This document shows, piece by piece, positions 34,801 to 46,294 of a stretch of DNA of 64,000 bases; within the stretch, counting starts at the first letter, position 1; every line of letters starts with the position of its first letter. This stretch comes from Cannabis sativa (Eukaryota; Streptophyta; Magnoliopsida; Rosales; Cannabaceae): contig NC_083602.1 of the NCBI RefSeq assembly GCF_029168945.1, forward strand, positions 72,932,600 through 72,996,599, written 5' to 3'. Position numbers and translations under genes: made by a program. The notes beneath the pieces were generated by a model. That model had not been told where the DNA came from, made no database searches, and worked only from the letters and a program-made list of their open reading frames with translations.

Positions 34801-36742
34801 CTAACCTGGATTGAGATGGGGCAACCAATTTTTGATCCATTCGTAGAGGTGTCCTAATCAGATCAAGTTTTCAATCTCGTCCTTGAGATTTTTGCATTCA
34901 TTGGTGCTGTGCCCAATGTCATTGTGGTACTCGCATCTCTTATTGGAATCCCTTTGGGAGCTATCTTTGTACAGGGGAGGCGATCTCCGGTAGTGCGTAT
35001 TTTGCATAGTAGCAAAATATACATGTTCTTAGGAGTCCGTTAACTCCGTGTACTGGGTATATTGGGGAGTATACCCCCTTTTCTATCGCTTATCCTCCGT
35101 CCGGGTGCTGCCCTTGGAGGACCTTTTACTCCTTGAGCCCAGGGAAGGACCAGCTAAACTTGCAGTCGGAGCGGAGTGTAAGGGGGCTTGTCCAATTATC
35201 CCTGAGGGATTTCCAAAATGGGAAGATGCGGGGGCTAAGGTCTGGCCTTGGCTATGTCCGGGAGTAGGAGAAAACTGTATGTCGCTCATCGGTGGAGCTG
35301 CTGTTGGCATAGTGCCTGAGAGCTGGGCTCCGGGCACATATCCTGCTATCCCGGTGGGATAGTATCCTCCATAGGCCACTATTTGGGCCTCTTCCAGGTT
35401 GATGTATTTCTGGACTCTCTTCTGGAAGTCTTGAAGGTTGGAAGCTCCTTCTTGCTGTAACTCGTTCCAGAATGGAGTCCCTGTACGGATACCTGCTTGG
35501 AGAAGAGCAAGCTGTTGTCCGTCATCTACTTTCTTGGTTTTAGAGGCTTCTTCCCGGAACCTCTTTATGAAATTCTTCAGTGTCTCCGTAGGCAGCTGCT
35601 TGATGTTAGTCAAAGCGCTGACCTCCAGGTTGACTTTTCTTGCGGCGACAAACTGTCTCCGGAAGTTGGTTTGTAACTTATTCCAGCAACCCACGGATCC
35701 TGGTTCCAATTTCTTGAACCATCCTTCCGCGGATCCGCTTAGAGTAAGGGGGAAGCACAAACACCTAGCGTCATTGCTGACCCTCATGACTATCATGACT
35801 CGGTTGAACCGTGACAGGTGATCACTTGGATCAGAGTTCCTGGTATAAGTTGCCATTTCGGGCATCTTAAAGTTTTTGGGGAGCTCTGCTTCCAGGATGT
35901 GTTTAGCACATGGCTCGCGGTCCTCACAATCAGAGTCAGAGTCATCGCCTTTCTGTCTCCGGGAGACTCGGGCGATGTCTTTTTGGAGTATGGCAAATTC
36001 TGCCATGATTCCTTCGTTTAACGTTCCCGTGGAGACCGCGGGTCCGTATTTCTTTTGGTCTAGGTGATCTCGGAGATCACCTTGGTTCTCGTTAATCTAA
36101 TTTCGCAGATCAATGGGAGGACATTTCTGGCCCCTTCTTCCTCTCCCTCCGGGCTCTTGGTGCACGAAACGCTCTTTCGGTCCTCTCGATCCTGAGGGCC
36201 AAGACTCCCTTTTTGGAGTTTGCCCCTCTGCGGACCTTTCCCTTCGGGAAATCTGAGCAGACCTTTCGTGGATCCTGCACCTTTTTCTTTTTCTCAGGAG
36301 TGGAAGTAGGGTTTTTCTTTTGGTTCCCTTCAGCGGGATACCTTATAGGGCTTGGTTCCCTAGACTTCTGCTTTTGGGTACTTGGCGAGGATTCCTCTGG
36401 TTCCTTTCCAAGTCCAGCAGGGATGGCTTTAGGATGCATGTGGATTCCTGCTGCCTCCATGGCTTTTTGCTTGGCCAGCATCACCTCTTGCATCTTTTGG
36501 TGTTTCTCTTTTTGGGCTGCGATTTCAGCTTCATGATCGACATCCTTTTGCCTTAAGAGTACCAACTCTGAGTAGCTCCCTTCGTCGTAGGGGTACTCAT
36601 CAAAGTTTCCTTCGTAGTCGTCATCAGGGGTTCCTTCTTCTTCCTCAGAACCCACAGTTGCTCTTGAGGCCACGTCCTCATCGTTTGGATCTTGAGCATC
36701 TTGAAGAGGGCGAGGTTGACGTGTGCTTCAAGTCTCCACCAT
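34801..36742 (-). pseudogene. gag: B gag, broken
   Basis: The start ATG at 36742 is followed by VET and then a TGA as the fifth codon, where A has AGA (Arg). Downstream the acidic N-terminus reads on to about 36110. The core is in 35083-36006: FAILQKDIARVSRRQKGDD, HILEAELPKNFKMPEMATYT, LSGSAEGWFKKLEPGSVGCW and ALLQAGIRTGTPFWNELQQ. A stop at 35083 replaces Gln. The zinc box CEYHNDIGHSTNEC is present near 34900, followed by ENLI and a TGA in place of a CGA Arg codon. Confidence 0.86.
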
Positions 36743-36810
36743 TATTGTTTTGTTGTAATGTACTATCGACTTTCAGACACTTCCTTTAGCTCTCAATGAA
36801 AACACCAAAA

Positions 36811-37554
36811 GTTGACCGAGGTTTTCGGCAACCACTATAATAATAATAATTTAGAGAGCTATAAGGAATTAAGAGAGAGATTTTTACGTGGTTGGGGCGT
36901 TAATGAGCCTTAGTCCACGAGTCTGTGTATTTATGATAGTATTTATTACAGAGAATGTTCTTGGTGGATTTTTACTCTTCTAGTTCTTATGAAACCCAGA
37001 ATTCTCGACCCCTCTTTAATGAGCTTTGGGGGGTATTTATAGTGTTTTTGTGGGGTGATTCCTAAATTAAGGTACATGCATTTCTGTAACTATCAGTAAA
37101 GCCACACATTCCCAATGAATATATCATAGGTAATGCATGGTCTAATCCCTAGGTTCTGTAGGGATTTTATGAGTGCAGTCCTTCATCCTTTTTGACTGAT
37201 GTGATTCCTCACAGAGTAGCCGTTACTAGACTTTATTGATCATAGCCTAGTAGGTGCAGAATGGGGGTTGTGCCGTCAGACTTTATTACGTATGGAAGTT
37301 TCGATACGCCTCATCCCATGCGGCATTAAATGCGAGATGACTGTTCAGATAGAATCTGACACCACCCGAATATGCTTTTGTGCAATCTTGCTCTCCGGGA
37401 GCATACGAGACTTACATGCCTTCTCTGGGAGGCATGTCTAAGGTAATCCTGCGCTTTAAGGAGACTTAGCTGTTTTATTCAAATGCTAACCCCTTTCCAT
37501 CCACGTGTCATCATCCGGTTGGTCCACGTATTTTGGGCAAAATCAGGGGCAACA
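36811..37554 (-). repeat. Element B 5' LTR
   Basis: 744 bp. The outer T at the gag-side end is missing (CACCAAAAGTTGACC against CACCAAAATGTTGACC in A). A minus-strand TATA motif lies at 37034-37042. Confidence 0.93.
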
Positions 37555-38975
37555 ACAATGATTTACTTTCATGAAATATGAATTAAAATGATGATATGTG
37601 TTGATTTAGATGGTTTGATGTTGATCTATGTGTTATATGATGGTTGATTGATGCTTTGAAATTTAATGAAAAATAATTGAATTTTCGTTTCTAGAATTAT
37701 TTTTATTGGATAGTTTGGAAAAAATTAAACAATTTACTTTTTTACGGAACTCAATTTCGATTTTATTTGAATTAGTTATGATTTTTTGAAAAATCGGAAA
37801 AATCAGAGGAGGTCACCCCCCATACGCGCGCGGATCCGAGTGTTCACTCGGTCACGCGCGCATCAGACAGAGAGATGTCCGAATTTTCTCGGACGGGTGT
37901 CTCTCATTTTGTCTGAATGCCAGGCACCGCACGCAGAATGGCTGCTTGCAGCCTCCAACGCCAAGAAACCTCGGCCAGACACCCTCTCGAGCGTGTGCGG
38001 ACAGTATCCAATGCATACTGTCCGTACCACTTGCAAATTTTTTCATTTTCTTCGATTTTTCATGCTATTTCATGGAATTAACTTCCGATTTTTTGTGTAG
38101 TTTTGTACTTAGATATTTACTATTCTTATTTCAATTCTAATTATCAGAATTAAATTAATTGGATTTTTTAAAATTAATTTATGATATTAGTGTAATTTAA
38201 ACTTGAAAATAGGTAAATATCTATCTTTTTTGCTTAATTATCTATCTTATTTTAAATTTGATTATTTTATCTTATTTTTAAATTTAAGGTCAAATATTAA
38301 CATTTTTTTTTAATTATTCTATTTTTTAAATTATTTGACCTTATTTAAATTTAAAATAAGATTACAATAATCATGATATTTTGAATAGAAATAAGATATT
38401 TTGCTAACTTTTAAATTTTGTTATTTTTTTATTTAAATTAAATTATAAAATCAGAAAAGATATTTATTATCATTCTATTTTATTGAATATTTAATTTATA
38501 AAATAACATGAAAATTTAAAAGATGGTTAGCAAATTTTTTGAAATGATATTTAGGTTAGTTAAACCTAATTTTTCAAAATTGTAGGTTTTAATTTTAAAT
38601 TTTTTTTATTTAATTTTTTTAAAACCGAAAAATATTTTTTTATTATTTATTTATTTTTCGAAATTTTATTTAATAAATTAATTAATTTAAAATTAAATAT
38701 ATCCTACATCCAACTATCCAAAGTCAACTTATTGTAGGAGTATGTGTTTTACCTTGTTTGTAAGTTTTCTAAAACCTATTATTGCTTGATCTAAATTGAC
38801 ATGGTTAACTTGTTGATAAATCCAACGATCTGATTTTAACCCATGGTTCAATTGTCAATAGGTCAAGTAAATAATTTGTAACAGGTAAATTTTACATTCT
38901 TCTTTCATCTGTGTATGACCTAGTAACATGATAAGATCCATCTAAATCTGTGTGCCTGTGTGAGCCTATATGTTT
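37555..38975 (+). other. Dc leader (between primer site and gag), interrupted
   Basis: This is homologous to the leaders at 52247-53560 and 60503-61800 of the array, but clearly diverged. It is A+T-rich except for a G+C-rich block at about 37800-38035 with at least four hairpins that the array lacks. It ends at 38975, where E is inserted. No gene is seen; the gag of Dc is not in the window. Confidence 0.75.
37826..38027 (+). other. Cluster of stem-loops in Dc leader
   Basis: Stem 1: GCGCGCG (37826-37832) with CGCGCGC (37855-37861), enclosing CCGAGTG-TT-CACTCGG (37836-37851). Stem 2: CAGACAGAGAGA from 37864 with matching arms at 37900-37915, enclosing GTCCGA-ATTTTC-TCGGAC (37877-37894). Stem 3: GGCTGC-TT-GCAGCC (37940-37953). 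Stem 4: CGGACAGTAT (37998-38007) with ATACTGTCCG (38015-38024), extendable to 37995-38027. Confidence 0.75.
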
Positions 38976-39926
38976 TGTAACACCCTAAATAATTAGGCAC
39001 GCTACCCAAAACTACTTATGAAACCCTAATCCCCTAATCGGGATTACTAATCAAAATAGCGCAGAATTTAAACTTTTATATTAAACAAAATGAAAATAAA
39101 CTTGTAATATATTTAAACTTTTAAAATAGTTGGGATCCCAAAAATTTACAAACACTATTACAAGTCATTTCTTTCTAGCCGACCTAAACGACAAAATAGA
39201 ATTCAAAAGTTCATCACTGAAAGACCCTTAACCCGCTTGGTCTGATATGGCTTGAACTTGTACATTCTTCGTCTTGCTCCTCAAACTCATGGTTGATCAG
39301 CCACTGACTTACCCTTTCCTGCACAGTAGAATACCCGTGAGCCAAGCCCAGCAAGACAGTATAAATCATAACAAATATAATATACTCATTCACATATGTC
39401 TGTATAGCACAGACCTGATCATTATTTCATCATGCCCATTTATGTCTACGTGGCGTAAACTTATGTGTTGCGCTCACACATCTAATTAAATCTACATGAC
39501 GTAGACCAACGTGTTACTCTCACACGTCTAAATACATTAAGGCCTTAGAAGTGGTTCATCTCAGTTATGAGTACCGAGTCCAACCTGATTATGCCTTGAG
39601 CGCATAATCCCTAAATCTCATTTCAATTAACATGGCATGGTATTTATACAGATATATCACTAGGGTAATCACCCTAGGCTATTAGACCGTTCCTATTAGG
39701 GTAATAAACCTAATCCCGGTTACTAAACATTCATGCATATCATTCTCAATATAAGCACCACTGCGCATACTCTACGTGCTAATCACTGTCTTACCTGATG
39801 TCCCGATATAGTAGAGATTCTAAATCCCCCGGTGCTCCTGACCAGGTGCCGGTAATCCTAGTCACAATACTGGAATTTCCACAAATAGGATTAACCCCTG
39901 ATTTCACAGTCATAGAATACATTCAT
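38976..39926 (-). repeat. Element E 3' LTR, outer part
   Basis: It starts TGTAACACCCTAAAT. The whole LTR (38976-42820 less the solo LTR and one TSD copy) is about 1947 bp. No second LTR is present for comparison. Confidence 0.75.
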
Positions 39927-41819
39927 TGTTGGGTTTTATGCCCTAAATAATACTCTGTTTCAATGTAATCCAGATTATTCTATATCAATAAAGTGACAGA
40001 AGTAATTTTTCATTCACTTGTGTAAGTTTTGGTTCACTTAATCAATTGATTGTCTATTTGATTTATAAATTCATCCAAACCCTTTTCACATACTTGAACA
40101 TGTTTATTGTGTTGTCAACACAGTGGAAAATAAAAAATGACTATGTGAATAAAGTATTCCTAGATTTATCAGAACACTGGGTTTCACTGATATGACAATC
40201 TACAACAGAGTTTACTTACATTTGGAGAAATGTTATGTTCTTTCCAGAACATTGGTTAAAGTAAAGCTCAAGTTAAATGCATGGAGTATGCATTGGAATG
40301 GACCGATATTGAACTTTGAATTAGATTTTGAAACTTACCGTAAACATCTATTCAATTCAATATCATAAGTTGATCCTAGATCACATGATCTAAATCCTGA
40401 TATGGTTAGGCTTAATTTCAAGAGTGTTATTCGTGTTCTTTGATTTGTTAGGTAAGCCTAAAACTTTAGTCTGGGCAATACATACATTTTGGGAACACGG
40501 TAGTGCGATTGAGTGGGAGCGCTAACATAAATATGGAATCTATAGCTTCTATCTGGCGAATAGTAAGCAAAGGGTGATTTCCTTCGAGCTTAACCAAACG
40601 AGATAAATGATTGAGTACTCATTTCACTTAGTTGAAATATCATTTATACAGGGTTAAGTGTTTTAAGGATAAAATACATTGTAGGGTGTTACGGTAATTT
40701 AAGTCCCTTTACAGTGTAGATCATCCATATAGAGGATCATTGATCACATTAGGATTATAACAATGGATAACTAATAATGTGTCTATATGGTGGAACATAT
40801 AGAGCATTCTATATACTGAGAGTGCAATTCTGAGTTCTATGTGTGGATTCAACGAAGAATTAATAAGTCAGTGAATTTAAGTGGTAAATTCTAGATCTGC
40901 TTATTGGAAGCTCGGATATATAGACCCATGGTCCCCTCACTAGTTGAGATGACATTACTTGTAGGACTCATTCAATTGATTTTAATTAATCAATTAAAAA
41001 TTCTCAAGATAGACTTGTCAGTTTGAGAATTTAGCACTTATTAAGGGCAAAACAGTAAATAGAGATTTTGAAGGGCATATTTATTAATTAGGAAACTTTA
41101 ATTAGTTTCATTATTAATAAAATAAATGATAATATATTATTTGATAATTATTTTTAATTATTAAATAATTAGATTTATCATTAATATGGTTGAACAATGG
41201 AATTGGCAATTTTTCACAAAAAGGGAAACTATCAAGTGTAGGAAAAGGAAAGTTGGAAAAGAGGCAAGCCTTGTTTCCACATTGCCTAGGCCGGCCCCTT
41301 TACCTTCCTTTTCCCTTTGATTTTCTCAGTTCAAAATGAAAATCATAGCCCTTGGTGGTCTTCTATAAATAGAAGGCAAAGGCTTCAAAGTTTCACACAT
41401 CTGTACAAACTGTACAACCTTTTCACAGCATTATTCTGAAAGAATTTTCTCTCAGAAAATTCTCTCTGAGCCGCCACCCTCTCTCTCTCTATTCCTTCAC
41501 TGTTTCGAAATGTATGAGTGCTAGAGTAGTGCCCACACACATCAAGTAATACCTCAATCATAGTGAGGAAGGCTGTGTAGATTTCAGAGATAACAAAGAA
41601 GGACTTTCGGGCTCAGATCTTGATTATACTCTGCTACAGAAAGGAATCAAGGGTTAGAGATCTGAGTGGGAGGAGACATATATATTCCGCTGCAATCACT
41701 GTAAGATTTCTGATACTCTTATGTGTTTAATTTCATATCGTTTTAGAAGTTCATATTTAGGTTGTTAAATCAACATACTTGTGAGTAGATCTAAGTTCCT
41801 GGTAAAATAACTTCCAACA
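39927..41819 (+). mobile_element. Copia solo LTR in E's LTR
   Basis: 1893 bp, from TGTTGGGTTTTATGCCC to ACTTCCAACA, flanked by the duplication TTCAT (39922-39926, 41820-41824). It is the same family as 12120-14014 and the Dc LTR. The TATA motif CTATAAATAG is at about 41363-41372. It has no internal sequence. Confidence 0.95.
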
Positions 41820-41824
41820 TTCAT

Positions 41825-42820
41825 GGCATTTAAAATACAGAGAATCACATAGAGCCCGAAACGAGCTTTCTAACGGTATAAAGAACTCCCAAAACGGAGT
41901 CCCGAGTCAAAAGTTATGGCCAAAATAAAATTCAGCATTTCGCGATGAACTCCAACCGGAATTCTGGTTGGAGCAGCCCTGAACCAACCGGAATTCCGGT
42001 TGTCTGGGCTGAGAACACGAAATTTTTCAATCTTTAAACCCCCAAAACTCACTCAAATCTTTCCCAAACACTACCAAACTTTCCAGAGCATCATTATATG
42101 TCATAACAAACATATTCCACAACTTAAACCCAATAATTTCACTAAGAATCAAAAAGTGCCATTAAAGCACCAAGCTTCCAACACAATTTTCTCAATAATC
42201 AAGCTTCAATTCCAACAAGTTTCTCCCAAATTCAAGTTGAAAAAATAAGAGAGGGTTTGAGAGAGAGAGGGTCGGCCAAGATGAAGCAAAGGACCAGAAA
42301 ATTGCATTTCATTTCATCAAAAATCAATTTTAATCAAACATAGTAATTAGGGGTCAAATGACCAAAATGCCCTTAGGGCTTAAATACCCACATACACCCT
42401 CACAAGGGTAAAATAGTCATTCAATACTCAATTAATTTCAAATAAATTTCAGATTATCACTCATCAAATAAAATGCCAAATAATCAATCCAATTTACATT
42501 TCGGGCCCGAACCCGGTTCGGCCCGAAATTCCCGGTTGTGACTATACCGCGCTAACCTGTCAGAACACACCTGAAAAGACAACATAGGCATACTATATAA
42601 TAATATAGTTCTATTAAGCACGTAATTAAATTAATTTCATCATTTTACCCTTCTCGGGTCATAATTACCAAAATGCCCCTAGCTCACCAACGGGGTCTTT
42701 AACATATTAAAATTCATATAATATCACATATATTGAACTATATAGTAATACAATTCCTCCATTATACATAATTATCTAGTTAGGGTTTTGCTAATCCATT
42801 TCTTAATTCCGGGTATTACA
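41825..42820 (-). repeat. Element E 3' LTR, inner part
   Basis: It runs to GGGTATTACA at 42820, next to the polypurine tract. A short ORF-like stretch at 42000-42248 has no recognisable product. Confidence 0.75.
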
Positions 42821-42836
42821 ATTACCCCCTCCTTAT
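42821..42836 (-). promoter_or_regulatory. Element E polypurine tract
   Basis: Minus-strand ATAAGGAGGGGGTAAT directly precedes TGTAATACCCGG, the LTR start. This is the usual chromovirus arrangement. Confidence 0.8.
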
Positions 42837-42855
42837 AGAAATTTCGTCCCGAAAT

Positions 42856-43146
42856 TTACCTGAACAACTCCGGATATTTCTGCTGCATATCCGTCTCGAG
42901 TTCCCAGGTTGCCTCTTCTAATTTACTGTTCCCCCACAGTACTTTCACCAGTGCCACTGTCTTCCTTCTCAAGACTTTTTCTCTTCTATGGAGTATCTGC
43001 ACTGGTTGCTCCTCATATGACAAATCTGGCTGAAGTTTCAATGCTTCATAACTCAGAACATGGGACGAGTCTAAGACATACTTCCGAAGCATTGAAACAT
43101 GAAACACATTATGTACAGCTGCCAGCGCTAGGGGCATAGCCAACAT
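42856..43146 (-). pseudogene. pol: E integrase end and chromodomain
   Basis: The stretch reads AAVHNVFHVSMLRKYVLDSS, the conserved end of the chromovirus integrase. It is followed by a chromodomain at residues about 50-95: PVQILHRREKVLRRKTVALV, LWGNSKLEEATWELETDM and QKYPELF. Chromodomains of this group are thought to direct integration to heterochromatin. This C-terminal part is intact, but a frameshift at about 43150-43230 separates it from the integrase core. Confidence 0.9.
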
Positions 43147-43160
43147 GTACGCTACTTGCC

Positions 43161-44034
43161 TTATCCTTTCAAGTATTTCAAAAGGTCCAATGAACCTCGG
43201 GCAAAGCTTTCCCTTCTTCCAAAGCGTTTAATGCCTTTCATCGGAGATATTCGGAGAAATACCATGTCTCCGACCTGAAAAATCAATATCTCGACAATTT
43301 GGATCAGCATAACTCTTCTGCCTACTCTGAGCCGCGACCATTCGCGCTCTACTCTTATCAACTGCCTCACTTGTTTTCTGAACAGCTTCGGGACCCAAGA
43401 ACTTTCTTTCCCCCACTTCATCCCAGTGTATGGGTGATCTACATTTTTTTCCATATAAAAGTTCATAAGGAGCCATCCCGATTGTTGCCTGATAGCTGTT
43501 ATTATAAGAAAACTCGATCAGGGGAAGGTACTTTACCCATGATCCCTTAAAGTCAAGCACACATGCCCGTAGCATGTCCTCTAAAATCTGAATGGTCCTC
43601 TCGGATTGCCCATCCGTCTGAGGATGAATAGCTGTGCTGAACTTTAACTGAGTTCCCATAGCTCGATGCAGACTTTCCCAGAATCTTGATGTAAACTTCG
43701 GATCTCTATCCGACACAATGGTCTTTGGGACACCATGCAGATGAACAATTTTTCTGACATACAACTCAGCTTACTGGTCAATGGAGAAATTAGTCCGAAC
43801 AGGTAAAAAGTGAGGAGACTTTGTAAACCTGTCCACTATGACCCACACAGAGTCAAATGGTCTCGTGGTTCTAGGTATACCTACCACGAAGTCCATCGAA
43901 ATATCTTTCCATTTCCATTCTGGTATATTCAGTGGTTGCAGCAACTTTGCAGGTCGCTGGTGCTCAGCTTTCACTTGCAGACACGTAAGGCACTTTGCAA
44001 CATATTCAGCGATGTCGTTTTTCATGCCTAGCCT
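43161..44034 (-). pseudogene. pol: E integrase core
   Basis: The zinc finger Cys pair and start of the core read CLTCLQVKAEHQRPAKLLQ and WKDISMDFVVGIPRTTRPFD. The catalytic residues are in [20 protein letters not shown] and [19 protein letters not shown]. Stops occur at 44035 (a Trp codon changed to TGA) and 43771. A frameshift lies in the GPY/F part near 43240-43290, where [19 protein letters not shown] reads in another frame. Confidence 0.88.
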
Positions 44035-45222
44035 TCAGAACATGGCTTTCAAGTCTTGGTACATCTTTGTCGACCCTGGATAAATTGAATAAGGGGTCGT
44101 GTGAGACTCATCCATGATCTCTTTCTTGATGTTCTCATCCATGGGCACACAAATTCGATTCCCAAATCTCAACATTCCTGTTTCATCTACTGAGAAGTCA
44201 CTAGCCTTCCCAGCCAAAACCCTAGCTCGGGTTTTTATCAATTCCGAATCTTGCTTTTGTGCTTCTTTAATTCTCTCTAAAAGAGTGGATTGTAGGGTAA
44301 TATTAGCCAATTGCCCCACAACCAACTCAATCTGAGCTCGAGTCATTTCATTTGCTAACTGTCGGGAGATTTGCTTCATAATACTCAACTGACTCTGACC
44401 TTTTCTACTCAAAGCGTCAGCAACCACATTGGCCTTACCAGGATGATAAAGGATCTCACAATCATAATCCTTCACCAATTTTAGCCAATGTCTTTGTCTC
44501 ATATTCAAGTCCTTCTGGGTGAAGAAGTATTTCAGACTTTTATGATCAGTGTATATCTCACATTTCTCGCCATAAAGGTAATGCCGCCAAATCTTTAGCG
44601 CAAATACCACTGCTGTGAGTTCTAAATCATGAGTAGGGTACCTCTGCTTGTACTCCTTTAACTGTCGAGAAGCATAAGCTATTACCCTCCCAGCCTGCAT
44701 AAGCACACAACCGAGACCCTGTCTCGAGGCATCACAATATACCACAAACTTTTCCTTATCTGAAGGAAGAGTTAGTAGAGGAGCGGTAATCAAGCGTTGC
44801 TTTAACTCCAGAAAACTTTTCTCACACCGATCTGTCCAAACAAACTTCTGATTCTTTTGGGTCAGCTCCGTTAAGGGTACAACAATCTTTGAAAAACCCT
44901 CAACGAATCGACGATAATAACCAGCCAAACCCAGAAAACTTCTAACCTCTGTAGCTGACTTCGGTACTGGCCAATCCCGTACAACTTCAATTTTGGCCGG
45001 ATCCACCATGATCCCATCTTTATCCACTATGTGCCCTAAAAATGAGACACGGGATAACACACTTTTTGAACTTAGCATAAAGCTTATGATCCCGTAACCT
45101 TTGCAAAACTGCTCTGAGATGCAACTCATGCTCTTCTTCTGTCTCAGAGTACACCAAAATGTCATCAATAAACACAATCACGAACCTATCCAGGTAATCC
45201 TTAAACACCCAGTTCATCAAAT
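44035..45222 (-). pseudogene. pol: E reverse transcriptase (partial) and RNase H
   Basis: The RT starts within the palm: [20 protein letters not shown] with the FIDD catalytic pair, then [12 protein letters not shown] frameshift near 45060 leads into [20 protein letters not shown] and [20 protein letters not shown]. RNase H follows with [50 protein letters not shown] and VVADALSRK, all catalytic acids present. The frame ends at the stop at 44035 within the integrase zinc finger. The left half of RT is missing because of the junction at 45222. Confidence 0.9.
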
Positions 45223-46197
45223 TTAATTAATATTATTATTTATTTTATTTTTTTCAAAATAAAATATTTATTTTATTTATTTAATTTAATTTAATTATTT
45301 TCGAAATCTATTTATTTAAAATTAAATAAATCCTACTTCCAACTATCCAGCTAACCTTGTTGCAGGAGTATGTGGTTTTAGCTTGTGTGTAAGTTTTCAA
45401 AACCTATTATTACTTGATTGCAAATAGCCATGGTTACTTTTTACCAGATCTAATGATCTGATGGCTCCCTTGGTCAAGTTAATAATTTGTAACAGGTAAA
45501 TTTTACAATCTTCTTTCATCTGTGTATGACCTAGCAACATGATAGGATCCATCCAAGTGTGTACCTGTGTGAGCCTATGTGTTTATTTTATTATATAGAT
45601 GCATACAGGTTGTTGCTAAATAAAATGTCACACCATGATAGATTTTATTTAGGTCCTTTTAGTTATTGGACCTATTCAATTAATAACAGTTATTTATTTT
45701 AAGGTTAAATTCCTCTCTTTTGGGCCTTGTGTGAGAGTTGGGAGCCATAGAAGTGGGTACGACATACTGAACCCAGCACCCCCTCACATGAACTACCCCG
45801 ATTGTGAAGGCCCATTTGCCTGATTTAAATAACTGTACTAGGTTAATTATATTTGTTTGACCTAATAAAATTGAATTAGCAACATAATTAACTTTTAAAA
45901 TATATGGAAATTTATTTTCATTTTAATATTTTAAAGTTAATTTTAAGAAAAACACTTTTAGTTTTAGATATTATTTCTAGACAAACCATTTGTATTTTTC
46001 TTGTATTTAATTAAATATATAATTTTAACTAACTAAGATTCTTTCTAGAGCTTATTTAATTAAATATTCCTATTTAAGTTATAAATTAGTTGTATCAACT
46101 GATTTTTCTTATCTAACTTAAATTTGAATATTTTATTTAAATTTTAAATTAAGTTGAGGAGTCCTAGGCATTAGTTATTAAAGATTCTTAAGATATT

Positions 46198-46294
46198 TTT
46201 TAAGTTAATATCTTTTCGAATATTAACTTAAAATGGAGTATTTTAGATATTTTTTAGGTTAATATCTTTTCGAATATTAACTTAAAAAGATATC
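46198..46294 (+). other. Twin stem-loops in array leader, unit 1
   Basis: First hairpin: TTTTAAGTTAATAT (46198-46211), loop CTTTTCGA, ATATTAACTTAAAA (46220-46233), a perfect 14-bp stem. Second: 46246-46294, about 20 bp with one wobble and one bulge and the same loop. Repeated in unit 2 (54191-54287) and unit 3 (62420-62516). Confidence 0.85.

Larger units (their letters stand above)
22718..37554 (-). mobile_element. Element B: second Tat-family Gypsy element, interrupted by N2
   Basis: B belongs to the same family and has the same orientation as A. Its LTRs are 22718-23462 (745 bp) and 36811-37554 (744 bp, having lost the terminal T). By eye they differ at about 20-25 positions, so B is older than A. 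The flanks GTAAT and ACAAT are only a partial 5-bp match. Gag, pol and the antisense gene are all broken, and the antisense gene has lost about 2.2 kb. N2 (26888-31987) splits pol. Without N2, B is about 9.7 kb. Confidence 0.92.
38976..45222 (-). mobile_element. Element E: truncated Tekay/Del-like chromovirus
   Basis: On the minus strand E has RT (partial), RNase H, integrase, chromodomain, a polypurine tract and a 3' LTR. The LTR is bracketed by TGTAACACCC at 38976 and GGGTATTACA ending 42820. Gag, protease, the first part of RT and the 5' LTR are absent, because at about 45222 the sequence switches to the Copia array leader. E sits in the Dc leader on its left side. Its 3' LTR contains a Copia solo LTR. 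The coding frames are broken. Confidence 0.9.

Noticed and set aside
37786..38140. Open frames over the hairpin block
   Set aside because: They result from the higher G+C content of the block; no homology or start context supports a gene.
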